64,000 bases of DNA from JARRNE01 sp963824085 (GCA_963824085.1 CAWGNT010000024.1:186001-250000), one strand, 5' to 3'. Shown: positions 24,961 through 34,160, numbered from the stretch's first letter. The notes: generated by a model not told the origin, from the letters alone. Program-made: numbers and translations.

Positions 24961-25752
24961 TCACAGGATTTGTCTGAGCCGTAACCGCGTCGCCCCAAGC
25001 TCCACCGTGTCTCCGACATTCACGGCGTGTGGGGCGGAGATCCGTTGACCGTTCACGTAGGTCCCGTTCGCGCTCTCAAGATCGGCGATCTGTAGCCGCT
25101 TCACTTCCTTTTCCATGACAACTGAGAGCTGGGCATGGCGCCTGGACACGCTCGGCTCGGCGATGCGGAAATCCACATCCGTTGCCCTTCCGATAACACA
25201 GTGCCCGTTAATGTCGACGACTCGTTCCTCGTCTTTGCCCGAGCCCGAGCTCGAACCGACCGCAATCAGTATCCGTGCTCGAGGTAAGCCGGAGAGAACC
25301 ATCGTGGGTCCGCCGGTTTCGTCTTCGGTCGTGGGCGCCTGTAGGCATCCGCGGCGGAGTATGGAAACGAGTTTGGCGCTGGCCGGGAGTGGATCCGTTC
25401 GGAAATCGAGATACTGAAGCCTGCCCAACTTGAGGTGTACCGTGCTAGGCTCACAGGACTCCAGCATGACGGGTATGACACGGCCTGGACGGTTCTCAAG
25501 TGCCCAATGAGCCTCGGCGCGAACCCAGTCTGAACATGCAGCCTCAGGCGAAAGGACGACGACAAACCAATCCGCCCATAACAACGCTCTGCGTATCTGC
25601 TCCTCCCACTCGAGGCCGACCGGCATATCGACGCTGGAGCACCACACAGCGGACCCCTCGCCCTCGAGTAGGGACTTCAGATAACCGGCGGCGAACTCGG
25701 AATCCTTAGAGGAATGACTCACAAATACTGTCGTCACAAGTGGCTTGCTCAT
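24961..25752 (-). CDS. TIR-FHA fusion protein
   Basis: About 263 residues. Residues ~5-130 form a TIR domain: TTVFVSHSSKDSEFAAGYLK, VDMPVGLEWEEQIRRAL, then ADWFVVVLSPEAACSDWVRAE. The last glutamate (residue 80 from this start) is at the position of the NAD-cleaving glutamate in TIR NADases. Residues ~165-263 form an FHA domain: CVIGRATDVDFRIAEPSVSRRH and ANGTYVNGQRI, with the phosphothreonine-binding R, S-RRH and N intact. FHA proteins relay PpkA-type kinase signals in some T6SS; here a kinase is divergently transcribed 231 bases away. The TIR part may act in signalling, defence or toxicity. Which of these applies is unknown. Confidence 0.85.
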   Translation of the reverse strand: MSKPLVTTVFVSHSSKDSEFAAGYLKSLLEGEGSAVWCSSVDMPVGLEWEEQIRRALLWADWFVVVLSPEAACSDWVRAEAHWALENRPGRVIPVMLESCEPSTVHLKLGRLQYLDFRTDPLPASAKLVSILRRGCLQAPTTEDETGGPTMVLSGLPRARILIAVGSSSGSGKDEERVVDINGHCVIGRATDVDFRIAEPSVSRRHAQLSVVMEKEVKRLQIADLESANGTYVNGQRISAPHAVNVGDTVELGATRLRLRQIL

Positions 25753-25983
25753 GGTCGTACGCAAAATGAGCGTTCTTTGCCCGACTCACCTGCAGAGAGT
25801 AGTTGGTCGTGCAGGAAGAGGAAACGTGTCGTGCGGCAGACGATTGCCCTGCGGGCGCGGCGCAGGGGTTGCTGCGACAGCTCGTTCGGTTCGGCCATGT
25901 CCGTTATGGACGACGCGTTGGTCATCTCCGAGGTCGGCGAAACCGCGAGCCCGTAAGGCTCTGTCTGATTTGGTGGTTCGGAT

Positions 25984-27477
25984 ATGGATCAAGGGTCAGC
26001 GAGCAAGCTGCAGATTCCCGGGTATCAGCTGAAGGCTGCAATCGGGCACGGGGGTATGTCCACCGTGTACCTGGCGGAGCAGGAGTCCTTGGGGCGGGAA
26101 GTTGCCCTCAAGGTGATGAGTACCACTTTGGTGGCCGACGCCGAGTTTCAGCAGCGCTTCCTCAACGAAGGCCGCATCGTTGCACGTCTGCGACATCCGA
26201 ATATCGTGGTCGTCTATGACGTCGGTTTTCAAGCGCAATGCTATTACTTGGCGATGTCCTATCTGTCGGGCGGCACACTCAAGGAAAGGGTGAACGCGGG
26301 ACTCGGGCTCGCGGAAAAGCTCGCGATTATCAGAGCGATCGGCGATGCCCTCGGCTACGCGCATGACCGGGGTATCGTGCACCGGGACGTCAAGCCGCAG
26401 AACATTCTGTTTGACGAGGACAATTCCCCCGTCTTGACGGATTTCGGCATCGCGAAATCCATCGTGGGGGATACGAAGCTGACCACCACCGGGACGACCT
26501 TCGGCAGCATTCCTTACATGAGTCCGGAGCAGGCGAAGAGTGCGGCAGTCGATCACCGATCCGATCTGTACAGTTTCGGCGTCGTGTTTTGGGAGCTGCT
26601 GACGGGCGAGCTGCCCTACACGGCAGAGACGCAGTTTGCCCTGGCTTTCAAGCATGCAACCCAACCCGTTCCGGACCTGCCGCCTACCCTGGCGAAATTT
26701 CAGCCGGTATTGAACAGACTGCTAGCCAAGAGTCCTGGAGACAGATTTGCCAGTATCCATGAGATGCAGAACGCCCTGGATGCGGTCTTTCCGGTCGCCG
26801 ACGCGAGGGTGTCGGCCTATCCTCACAGCTCGGACCAGACCGTCCTGGACCTCAAGCCCCGGAGCAGAGGTGGTCCTTGGCAGAACGAGACCTTCGTGCA
26901 AACGGAAGCCGTCCCGGAGCACAAGGTGCGGTTGCCCATCGTCGTCTCTGTCGGAGTGGCGCTGGCTGTTCTCGCAACGGCCGCCTACTTCGTCCTTCGA
27001 CCCATCGGACCGACTTTCCTCGCGGGTCCCCGTGGGACGCAAGTCGAACCGACATCGGACACATCCGTGCAGCAGGCCGAAACTGATACGGCTGCCGACA
27101 CTGATGTGACGGCGACCCGGAACGAGCAGGAGCGTCCGGACGGCGCCGGCCGGCTGGCCAGACTCGAGGCGCAGGCGGCCGGCCAATGGCGCGCGGGCAA
27201 GTACCTCACACCGTCAGGTGATAACGCGTTTGAGACCTACCGCAGCATCTTGCGGCTTGAGCCGGGAAACCTCGAGGCCAGGGACAAGTTGCTGGAGATT
27301 GGCAGGATGCAGCTCGGAAGGCAGGCCTTGGCGGATGCCGAGAGACTGCTTCGGGACGGCAAGTTGCAGGGGGCATTGCAAAGGACGGAGATGGGACTAA
27401 CGTTCGCACCGCAGGATGCCGGCTTATTGTCGATGCGCGACAGGCTTAGGAAAGAGCAGGCGAAGGCAGAGCACTAG
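25984..27477 (+). CDS. Transmembrane Ser/Thr protein kinase (PpkA-like)
   Basis: A 497-residue Hanks-type kinase. It has the glycine loop GHGGMSTVYLAE, VALKV with the ATP lysine, HRDVKPQN near residue 133, DFGIAK near 153 and a threonine-rich activation loop (DTKLTTTGTTFGSIPYMSPEQ). One membrane helix lies at about 316-338. The C-terminal outer part (about 370-497) carries a TPR-like unit: LADAERLLRDGKLQGALQRTE and GLTFAPQDAGL. The kinase is cytoplasmic and the C-terminus periplasmic. Next to an FHA gene and a T6SS, it probably works in a threonine-phosphorylation pathway. No cognate PppA-type phosphatase gene is seen. Confidence 0.92.
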   Translation: MDQGSASKLQIPGYQLKAAIGHGGMSTVYLAEQESLGREVALKVMSTTLVADAEFQQRFLNEGRIVARLRHPNIVVVYDVGFQAQCYYLAMSYLSGGTLKERVNAGLGLAEKLAIIRAIGDALGYAHDRGIVHRDVKPQNILFDEDNSPVLTDFGIAKSIVGDTKLTTTGTTFGSIPYMSPEQAKSAAVDHRSDLYSFGVVFWELLTGELPYTAETQFALAFKHATQPVPDLPPTLAKFQPVLNRLLAKSPGDRFASIHEMQNALDAVFPVADARVSAYPHSSDQTVLDLKPRSRGGPWQNETFVQTEAVPEHKVRLPIVVSVGVALAVLATAAYFVLRPIGPTFLAGPRGTQVEPTSDTSVQQAETDTAADTDVTATRNEQERPDGAGRLARLEAQAAGQWRAGKYLTPSGDNAFETYRSILRLEPGNLEARDKLLEIGRMQLGRQALADAERLLRDGKLQGALQRTEMGLTFAPQDAGLLSMRDRLRKEQAKAEH

Positions 27478-27594
27478 CTTCGGCAACTGATCTTCTATAG
27501 CCGTGTCCACGTCGGACTTATCCGCAAAGGCGTTGCCAGGCGTCGCCCTTCAAACCATACTTGCGTAGTGGGGTATCCTCTACGCCAAGAGCTC

Positions 27595-27621
27595 CCGCCC
27601 GATGCACGAGCGATCGGGCGG
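27595..27621 (+). terminator. Hairpin after the kinase gene
   Basis: Perfect 9-base stem CCGCCCGAT/ATCGGGCGG with a 9-base loop, about 120 bases after the stop codon. No T run follows; a terminator function is a guess. Confidence 0.35.
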
Positions 27622-27712
27622 TTGCGGTGATCCATCGGCGGCTGGGCGAGGGAGAAGCTCCTTTCCCGAGCGGGTATCGATTGCTTCCTTCGGGAGTCGG
27701 GAGGACCAGGTT

Positions 27713-27734
27713 GGGAACGGTGCCAGCCGTTCCC
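27713..27734 (+). terminator. Hairpin upstream of the SH3/DUF4399 gene
   Basis: Perfect 8-base stem GGGAACGG/CCGTTCCC with loop TGCCAG, about 40 bases before the next start codon. It could terminate read-through from the kinase gene or act in the leader. Confidence 0.35.
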
Positions 27735-27776
27735 GCAAGTAAGCCTTAATGACAATGCTGGATGGAGTGGGCCGTA

Positions 27777-28442
27777 ATGAAGAAAGTGCTTATGTTCCCC
27801 TTGGCGCTCTTGTGCGTCAGTCCTTCCTTGTGCGGGGCCGCGGGTACCCACCCGCTGTTCAACGCCAAGACAAACTCGAACGTCCGGGCGGCACCCACGA
27901 CGAATTCCCAGCGCATCGGATTTCTCCCAGAGGGTAAGGGGGTCCGGGTGCTCGGTGACGCGGCGGGAGGGAATTGGCGGCAGGTTAGACTGGATAGCGG
28001 TCAGATGGGCTACGTCTATGCGCCGCTTCTCGAGCCCGCCGGATCAGGAGCAGCACCGGAAGAGACGGCGCCCCTGGTGGGTGGGCCGACACCGGCCCCG
28101 CAGGATGCGTTTTCGTACATTATCTGGCCGAATGACGGCGAGGTCATCCCGGGCGGCGATTTCGTTGTGCTCTTTGGCCTCCATGGTATGGGAGTCGCGC
28201 CCGCCGGTGTCGAGAAGGAATACACCGGACACCACCACCTGCTGATCGATACCGATCTGCCGCCCCTGGACAAAGAGATTCCGAGCGACGACCATTTCGT
28301 CCATTTCGGTCGCGGACAGACCGAATATCACCTCGTTCTTCCGAAGGGAAAGCACACGCTGCAGCTGCTGCTCGGCGACGCCAAGCACATTCCGCACACA
28401 CCTCCCGTGATGTCCGAAAGGATCACGATCACCGTGCCGTAG
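27777..28442 (+). CDS. Exported SH3-domain/DUF4399 protein
   Basis: A 221-residue protein with a signal peptide (MKKVLMFPLALLCVSPSLCG). Residues ~28-80 form a bacterial SH3 domain (SNVRAAPTTNSQRIGFLPEG, GYVYAPLL). The C-terminal ~110 residues match DUF4399 (WPNDGEVIPGGDFVVLFGLHGMGVAPAG, TGHHHLLID, KGKHTLQLLLGDAKHIPH, PPVMSERI), a periplasmic beta-sandwich with conserved histidines and unknown function. The ATG at 27777 is followed by a proper signal sequence, so it is preferred over upstream frames. It lies between the two SUMF1/kinase-type genes; an envelope-sensing role is only a guess. Confidence 0.8.
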   Translation: MKKVLMFPLALLCVSPSLCGAAGTHPLFNAKTNSNVRAAPTTNSQRIGFLPEGKGVRVLGDAAGGNWRQVRLDSGQMGYVYAPLLEPAGSGAAPEETAPLVGGPTPAPQDAFSYIIWPNDGEVIPGGDFVVLFGLHGMGVAPAGVEKEYTGHHHLLIDTDLPPLDKEIPSDDHFVHFGRGQTEYHLVLPKGKHTLQLLLGDAKHIPHTPPVMSERITITVP

Positions 28443-28605
28443 GCATCTCGCCCGTGGGAGTCGGCGCCATGCGTCAGCCATTGCGGGGCAGCCGTCTTCG
28501 GACACAGTGACTGCATGCCGTGCCGTAGCTGCAACCCCGTGTCGTGTTCAGCCTGTCGAGGCAGGGGGCAGACCCGTGAACGCGTCCCTGCAGCCTCCGC
28601 GGCGC

Positions 28606-29661
28606 CTACTCCATTGATCTGGCTACGCGAAAGCCGTTCAGGTAGTAGCGAACATCCAGGTCGTAGCGGCCGCGTCGGGATGCCCTCATGTAATCGCTGT
28701 CCAGATTCCAGCTGCCGCCGCGGAGTATGCGGCTCAGGCACTCGCCGCGGACCCAGGGCTGCCCATCGGATGGGGCACCTTTGTAGGACGGATTCCAGCA
28801 ATCTGCAGTCCATTCCCACACATTTCCGTGAACGTCATACAAGCCGAACGGGTTGGGCTTGAACGAACCGACCGCCACCTTGCCTTTGCCGTCGCCGGGG
28901 TTTTGGCAGTCCGTGCAGTTTGCCATGCCAGGCTTCACGGAGTTTCCCCACCAATAGTCGGTCGTGGTTCCGGCGCGTGCCGCGTATTCCCACTCAGCCT
29001 CGCTGGGAAGTCGATATTCTTTCTTCGTCTTTTTCGACAGCCACTGCACGTATCGTTGTGCATCCTCCCAGCTCACGTTGCTGATCGGCATGCGAGGCCC
29101 CTCTTGGCGGGCGGGATTGTACTTGCAGCCGCCTTCCCGCACGCAGACATCCCATTCACCGGCAGTGATCTCGTAGATGCCCATCGCGAACGGCTGGGAA
29201 AGCTCCACGGTGTGGACGGGCTGCTCCTCGCGCCTGCCCCGTGCCGATCCCATTCGGAAGCGGCCGGGCGGGATGATTGCCAGCTGGGGACAGCCGTCAC
29301 AGTCGCGGATTATCTTGCGCGGATGCTCACCATCATGAGGTGCCGTCCGTTCGCGTGCCGTGTCCCGACCAACGGGCTCCGGGCCGCTTGGCTTCCCTGA
29401 TCCGCCCAGCGCCTTGATGCGGAGGCGGGCCAGGGCTGCGAAGCGACCTTGGGGGTAGGCGTTCAGATAGGCACGGTATTCTTGGGGATTCTTGCTGTCC
29501 TTGATCGCGTCCCAGAATGCGAGCTCTTCCCAGAAATCGAGGTCCTGAGCATCGCTAGGTGCGTCCACCGGGTCCGCAGCGGCCATTCCGACATGCAATA
29601 CCGCCCCGAATAGCGCGGCACACAGGATTGGCATTACTGACCCCAAGATTGTCGATGACAT
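28606..29661 (-). CDS. Exported SUMF1-fold protein without FGE cysteines
   Basis: About 351 residues. A signal peptide (MSSTILGSVMPILCAALFGA) is followed by a helical FWDAIKDSKNPQEYRAYLNA repeat-like segment and a SUMF1/formylglycine-enzyme-fold domain (about 120-351). Domain marks are IPPGRFRMGS, ISNVSWEDAQRYVQWLSKKT, YRLPSEAEWEYAARAGTTT, NPFGLYDVHGNVWEWTADCW and RILRGGSWN. Active FGE needs a cysteine pair near the end (GGS-x-C...YC); here the segment is GGSWNLDSDYMRASRRGRYD with none, so it is probably a binding protein. SUMF1 proteins occur in T6SS phosphorylation loci. The start was chosen for the signal peptide; a longer frame runs to 29838. Confidence 0.85.
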   Translation of the reverse strand: MSSTILGSVMPILCAALFGAVLHVGMAAADPVDAPSDAQDLDFWEELAFWDAIKDSKNPQEYRAYLNAYPQGRFAALARLRIKALGGSGKPSGPEPVGRDTARERTAPHDGEHPRKIIRDCDGCPQLAIIPPGRFRMGSARGRREEQPVHTVELSQPFAMGIYEITAGEWDVCVREGGCKYNPARQEGPRMPISNVSWEDAQRYVQWLSKKTKKEYRLPSEAEWEYAARAGTTTDYWWGNSVKPGMANCTDCQNPGDGKGKVAVGSFKPNPFGLYDVHGNVWEWTADCWNPSYKGAPSDGQPWVRGECLSRILRGGSWNLDSDYMRASRRGRYDLDVRYYLNGFRVARSME

Positions 29662-30207
29662 GTGGTGGTTACCAGGCGCTGAGCAAGGGTTCGCTTGTCT
29701 TCGCATCACGAGACAATTGTTGCGTCCGAAGCCTCGCTTGTCTACGAGCCTGGGGCGAATCTCGACTTTCCGCGCCTGCATGAACGCTTCACAATTTGCC
29801 GCCAACCATGTAGCGCAAGCGCAACAAGCGCCGTGCACTACGATCGGCTGTCGCGCGGAAGCATTTGGTTGCTTTTCCCGGAGATTCTGCTAGCCTGAGC
29901 AAGGCTCCACGCAAGTGACGGATTTTGCTCTTTAGCCTTGGTCGTTGTTGGTGAGGCGGCGACCGTTCACTATGCCATAGTAAAACACGTGTGCTTTGTA
30001 GCAACAACGTTGCATTTTCGCGCGTTTCGGCGTCCACGCCAGCGCATCGACCATCCAGGGGGGCGGGGTTCGGTCATGACGGGCGCGCGGCTGGGTGGAT
30101 CCAGGCATGTGGTTGCCAGCTGATCGGCACTCGCGGGTCGGCGGATGGCTTGCCAGGCCGCGGGCTGACCGGGAGATCGAAATCTCGCGTTCGCAGCGGG
30201 GGCGCGG
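29662..30207. other. Intergenic region with no recognised gene
   Basis: About 545 bases between divergent genes. It should contain promoters for both. I see no RNA gene, repeat of either family, or convincing coding frame. Confidence 0.4.
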
Positions 30208-31482
30208 ATGCACAGATCAGTGCTGACGGGACCTCAGGCCGTCTCAGTGGGCAGTGAGATGGTTTCCGGCCGATCGCCGGGAGACCTTGCCTTTTTTGGC
30301 ATCCTCGTAGGCATTGTCCTCCAGGCGTTGCCGCTTTCGGCCCAAGTATCGGCTGCTCTTGTCGGTGGTTCGGCCGGCATGCTGATCGTGGTCGAGAAGC
30401 CGAGATTGGTCCTTCGCTCCAATGACGGTATGGCTTTGTATTTATTCGGAGCAGCCTTTCTGGCTGCGAGCTTTGTCTCGATCCTGGGCTCGGCATCTCT
30501 CTCTCGAAGCCTTGACGTGAGCGTCTCCCTTCTCCCCCAGATACTGGTCTTCCACGCTATCGCCTCGCGGTTCGGCCACGAGCGCGCCGAGAGGTTGGTG
30601 TGGGCGCTTGTCGGAATGGGTGCCGCAATTTCGTGTGTTTTCCTATTCACCGCACTTGGGAACCCGGCGCAGTCCCCGACGCAATGGATGAAGATTGCGG
30701 GGCTTCCTTATCTTTCGGTTCCGAATGACCTCCTCATTCTGGCGCTGGTCGCACCCTTCTCTGCGATCTGGCTATTGCGCCATACCGTCTGGCCAATCAA
30801 GGCAGCGGCTGGAATGACCTTATTAATGGCCCTTGCGACGCTGACCATCTACGAGAGCCGGAGCGGCGTGGCGCTGTTTGTTATTTCGTGTGTCTTGGTT
30901 GTCGCGATGCGCGCCGGGGCGAGTTGGCGGAAGACTGTCTCAGTGCTGGGCATCAGTGTTTGTTTGCTGCTTCTCGTGGACGCGTCCTCGGGGTTCCGCT
31001 TGGCGGAAAAGTTCGCCCATGTGCAAACCCTGTCGCTCCGTGTGCCTCTATGGGCGGCCGCCTGGAAGATGTTTCTCGGTGCGCCTTCGCTGGGTCACGG
31101 ACCTGGCATGTTCTCGCCCCTCTACGAAGGCTACTTGGCCGGCATTCGTTTCCCGGACTGGGTCCTCATGTCTCCTGCAATTCATTCGCCGTGGGCCCAC
31201 AGCCTGTACTTGGAGCTCTTGGCGGAGCGTGGCTTGGCTGGATTCGTCAGCTTCATGGGCTTTCTGATTGTAGCGGGGAGAATGCTGCGCAGCTTTTACC
31301 TGCAGTCAAGAGGCGATTTACTGTGGATTGCTTTGACGGCCGCGTTTACGCTGATTCTCCTCGGAGGGCTGAGTGAGTTCAGCCTGTTAAGGTACTGGTT
31401 CGTCCAGTTTCTGCTCGTATCTGTAGCGATGGTTTTTGCTCTCAATAACGTGGGGGAAGCTCAAGATGAAGAAGCGACGTGA
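30208..31482 (+). CDS. O-antigen ligase/polymerase family membrane protein
   Basis: A 424-residue protein with about ten or more hydrophobic helices and a long loop near residues 275-340. It fits the Wzy/WaaL/PglL superfamily, which transfers lipid-linked glycans. The loop holds SLRVPLWAAAWKMFLGAPSLGHGPGMFS and HSPWAHSLYLELLAERGLAGF; the R and H-x-x-x-H/HS-Y pattern matches the Wzy_C region of O-antigen ligases. The acceptor (lipid A, protein or none) is not readable. An ATG at 30259 is a possible alternative start. Its 3' end overlaps the next gene by 17 bases, which suggests coupled expression with an outer-membrane barrel. Confidence 0.82.
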   Translation: MHRSVLTGPQAVSVGSEMVSGRSPGDLAFFGILVGIVLQALPLSAQVSAALVGGSAGMLIVVEKPRLVLRSNDGMALYLFGAAFLAASFVSILGSASLSRSLDVSVSLLPQILVFHAIASRFGHERAERLVWALVGMGAAISCVFLFTALGNPAQSPTQWMKIAGLPYLSVPNDLLILALVAPFSAIWLLRHTVWPIKAAAGMTLLMALATLTIYESRSGVALFVISCVLVVAMRAGASWRKTVSVLGISVCLLLLVDASSGFRLAEKFAHVQTLSLRVPLWAAAWKMFLGAPSLGHGPGMFSPLYEGYLAGIRFPDWVLMSPAIHSPWAHSLYLELLAERGLAGFVSFMGFLIVAGRMLRSFYLQSRGDLLWIALTAAFTLILLGGLSEFSLLRYWFVQFLLVSVAMVFALNNVGEAQDEEAT

Positions 31483-32815
31483 TGTCTCCGATCCGGCGCG
31501 GGCAATCAAGATTATTGGTGTAGCGGCATTTGTGATGCTTCCTGTAGCGTTCCCGCGCTGGGCGAACGTCATTGCTGAAGCATATACTGCGAACGGCGCC
31601 ATAACGGGGGCCGCTATATTCGCGACCTGCAAGACGGGGGCTAATGCGGAGGGAGCTCCGAATAACCAAGCATTCCAGAAAGACTGCAACCTCATTGTGG
31701 GTGGCGCAAGCACTGATCCCGCGGGGTCCGATAAGGCCGTTACGGACATAGCTGCCGATCAGATCAACGCGCAAAACTCTGCCGCATTGCGTACTGCCAG
31801 GATGAGTGTCGCCATCGTCAGCGGTCGCCTGGAACGTATTCGGGTGGCCAGCGGTCTACCGGCGTACGGCGCAGGCTCGGCATTGGCCGCGAACAGTCTC
31901 TTTGGACAGACGGGCGGGGGCGCGAGCAGTGATGTGACTTTCGGCCGCTTCGGCGGATTCCTGAACGGTCAGTACGTCAACGGAAGCGAGGACAAGACGA
32001 GCTATCAACCCGGCTACGACTTCGACGGCTGGAGCGTATCCGGCGGACTGGATTACCGGGTCACCGACGAGTTTGTGGCTGGTGGGTATCTGCAGTATTG
32101 GGACGGCAACGTCGATTATGACAGCAACCGGGGAAACATGGACGCGAGCTCGTGGGGGGGTGCGGTCTACGGCACCTACTTCCTTCCCAGCGGCCTGTAT
32201 TTCGACGGAATGATCGGCTACGCGTCCAACGACTACAATCTGAAGCGCAATATTGTCTATACGATCAACAACCAGACCGCGAATCAGGTGGCCAAGTCGG
32301 ACCCCAATGCGGATTTGTGGAACTTCAGCCTCGGTACGGGGTATACGATCTATCAGCAAGATCTGTCCTTCACGCCCCTTGCTCGGCTGACCTATCTCCG
32401 GAACTCGGTCGATAGCTATAGCGAGCGGATGTCCAGCCCGATCACTACGGGCGGCAGCATGGCTCAGGCACTCGACTCGCAGACCTACGAGTCGTTCAGG
32501 TCCAACCTCGGATTCCAGATCGCCAAGGCATTCAGTACCGCCCATGGGGTATTCACCCCGCAGCTGAGCCTTTCATGGGTGCACGAGTTCATGAACGGCC
32601 AGGAGCAGGTCGGAACCCGGTTCGTCAACGACATCAACAACACCCCGTTCTTCGTGTTGACCAACCAGCCCGACCGGAACTACTTCGACCTCGGCGTAGG
32701 TGTCTCGGCGCAGCTCGCGCAAGGCCGCTCCGGTTTCATCTCCTATAATACCCTCTTAGGTTACGACGGCGTCACGTACAACGCGGTCAACGCCGGCGTA
32801 AGGCTCGAGTTCTAA
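31466..32815 (+). CDS. Autotransporter-type outer-membrane beta-barrel protein
   Basis: About 449 residues. The N-terminus (MKKRRDVSDP..., then IKIIGVAAFVMLPVAF) can serve as a signal/anchor. Residues ~40-150 form a small Ala/Asn-rich region. From about residue 165 there are alternating strands typical of an autotransporter barrel (GWSVSGGLDYRVTDEFVAGG, YFDGMIGYASNDYNLKR) ending in the C-terminal NAGVRLEF with terminal Phe, the BAM recognition pattern. There is no long passenger. The ATG at 31466 has GGGGGAAG upstream and overlaps the ligase gene. It may anchor or display glycans or act as a pore; function unknown. Confidence 0.82.
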   Translation: MKKRRDVSDPARAIKIIGVAAFVMLPVAFPRWANVIAEAYTANGAITGAAIFATCKTGANAEGAPNNQAFQKDCNLIVGGASTDPAGSDKAVTDIAADQINAQNSAALRTARMSVAIVSGRLERIRVASGLPAYGAGSALAANSLFGQTGGGASSDVTFGRFGGFLNGQYVNGSEDKTSYQPGYDFDGWSVSGGLDYRVTDEFVAGGYLQYWDGNVDYDSNRGNMDASSWGGAVYGTYFLPSGLYFDGMIGYASNDYNLKRNIVYTINNQTANQVAKSDPNADLWNFSLGTGYTIYQQDLSFTPLARLTYLRNSVDSYSERMSSPITTGGSMAQALDSQTYESFRSNLGFQIAKAFSTAHGVFTPQLSLSWVHEFMNGQEQVGTRFVNDINNTPFFVLTNQPDRNYFDLGVGVSAQLAQGRSGFISYNTLLGYDGVTYNAVNAGVRLEF

Positions 32816-32848
32816 GTGCGGTTCGCATCAAACGGACACTGGACTGCA

Positions 32849-34126
32849 ATGACGACAGAAATGATCGTGCGCGTCCTTCGGCGGACGGGGGCGTCGGCCC
32901 TCGTCCTGTTGGCGGCTGCCTGTGTCTCGACGCAGCAGGCCGGAGACCACGGCGCCGTGCCTGCGGTCGCACAGTCGTCGTCAGCAGGTGGTGTTGATGA
33001 CTTCGTCTTGGTCGACTGCATGCTGCCGGGCCAGATCCGGCAGCTCGGGACCATGATGACCTATTTGACGCCCCGGCGCCCCGCGAAGACGACGCGGAAG
33101 GACTGTGCGATACGCGGCGGAGAGTACATCGTCTTCGATCGGTCCGACTACTCGTCGGCATTGCAGTCCCTATTGCCGAAGGCCCGGGCAGGGGATCCAG
33201 TGGCCCAGACGTATGTGGGCGAGATCTACGAGAAGGGCCTGGGCTTGCCGTCGCCCAACTATGCAGAGGCCGCCAGCTGGTATCGGAAGGCGGCAGATAG
33301 CGGCTACCGCCCCGCAGAGACCAGTCTCGGGTCTCTGTACGAGCGCGGTCTCGGCGTGCCGAAGGATAAGGCGATTGCGCTCGATTGGTACCGGAAGGCG
33401 TCGGGTATCACCGACGACCGGTTGGTGTTCGAGTCGAGCTTCCAGGCCGAGCGCGCAAGGTTCCAGAAGGAGCTCGCGCTGCGCAAGAGGACCGCGGACG
33501 GCCTGCGCCAGAAGCTGCGAAGCACCGAGGAAAGGCTCAAGCGTCAGTCGGAGGCGGCCAAGGGCACCCAGACCTCGTTGGCAGACGACCGGCGACAGCT
33601 CGCACGTCTCAACAGCGGAGGCGCCGGGTCTCAGACGCAAGAGGAGGCGGCGCAGCTCCGGGCCCGCATACAGGCGCAAGAGGCAAAGCTCGCGTCGCAT
33701 CAGGCCGAGGTCGACGCCCTCAAGCGCAGCTACGAGGCGCAGAAGAGACTGCTGGAGAGCCAGCGGCGTGACGCGGCAAGCGAAGCCGAGCGCCTGCAGA
33801 CCGAGCTGCACGCCGTGCAAGAGCAGCGCGATCAGGCCAACGCGAGGGTCGCCGCGGAGCAGCAGGCGATCGATCGCGTACGCTCCGAGGTAGACCGGCT
33901 CCGGAGTGAGCTGGATCGCGTACAGCAAAGGGCGGGTGCAAGTGCTTCAACAATCCAGACGTTGCGGGACGAGCTGCAGGCGCGCGAGAGCGAGTTGCAG
34001 CAGAGCCAACAGAGGCTGGAGGCGACGCGCACGAAGGCATCTCAGCTCGGCAAGCTCGAGCTCAGCCGGAGAGAGGAGTACGAGGGCGTCCTAGACGCCA
34101 AGCGCCGAATGGCCGGCGGCCCGTAA
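32849..34126 (+). CDS. Sel1-repeat, coiled-coil lipoprotein
   Basis: About 425 residues. The N-terminus carries a lipoprotein signal (LVLLAAAC). Two Sel1-like repeats follow at about 110-190 (AQTYVGEIYEKGLGLPSPNY, AETSLGSLYERGLGVPKDKA). From about 200 to the end the protein is a long charged coiled coil rich in Q, R, E and A. Sel1 repeats bind partner proteins and the coiled coil could span part of the periplasm. A GTG at 32816 directly after the barrel gene is an alternative start. The gene ends in a strong hairpin. It completes a three-gene run with the ligase and the barrel. Confidence 0.78.
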   Translation: MTTEMIVRVLRRTGASALVLLAAACVSTQQAGDHGAVPAVAQSSSAGGVDDFVLVDCMLPGQIRQLGTMMTYLTPRRPAKTTRKDCAIRGGEYIVFDRSDYSSALQSLLPKARAGDPVAQTYVGEIYEKGLGLPSPNYAEAASWYRKAADSGYRPAETSLGSLYERGLGVPKDKAIALDWYRKASGITDDRLVFESSFQAERARFQKELALRKRTADGLRQKLRSTEERLKRQSEAAKGTQTSLADDRRQLARLNSGGAGSQTQEEAAQLRARIQAQEAKLASHQAEVDALKRSYEAQKRLLESQRRDAASEAERLQTELHAVQEQRDQANARVAAEQQAIDRVRSEVDRLRSELDRVQQRAGASASTIQTLRDELQARESELQQSQQRLEATRTKASQLGKLELSRREEYEGVLDAKRRMAGGP

Positions 34127-34160
34127 GCCTGCGGTTTGGGGCGGAACCGCAGGCTTACGG
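34121..34160. terminator. Bidirectional hairpin between convergent genes
   Basis: Perfect 16-base inverted repeat CCGTAAGCCTGCGGTT/AACCGCAGGCTTACGG with an 8-base loop. The left arm contains the stop codon of the Sel1 lipoprotein gene. The convergent kinase gene ends about 80 bases on. Likely a terminator, although a T run is lacking. Confidence 0.6.

Noticed and set aside
28606..29661. Formylglycine-generating enzyme
   Set aside because: The active-site cysteine pair is absent from the GGSW segment, so only the fold is claimed.
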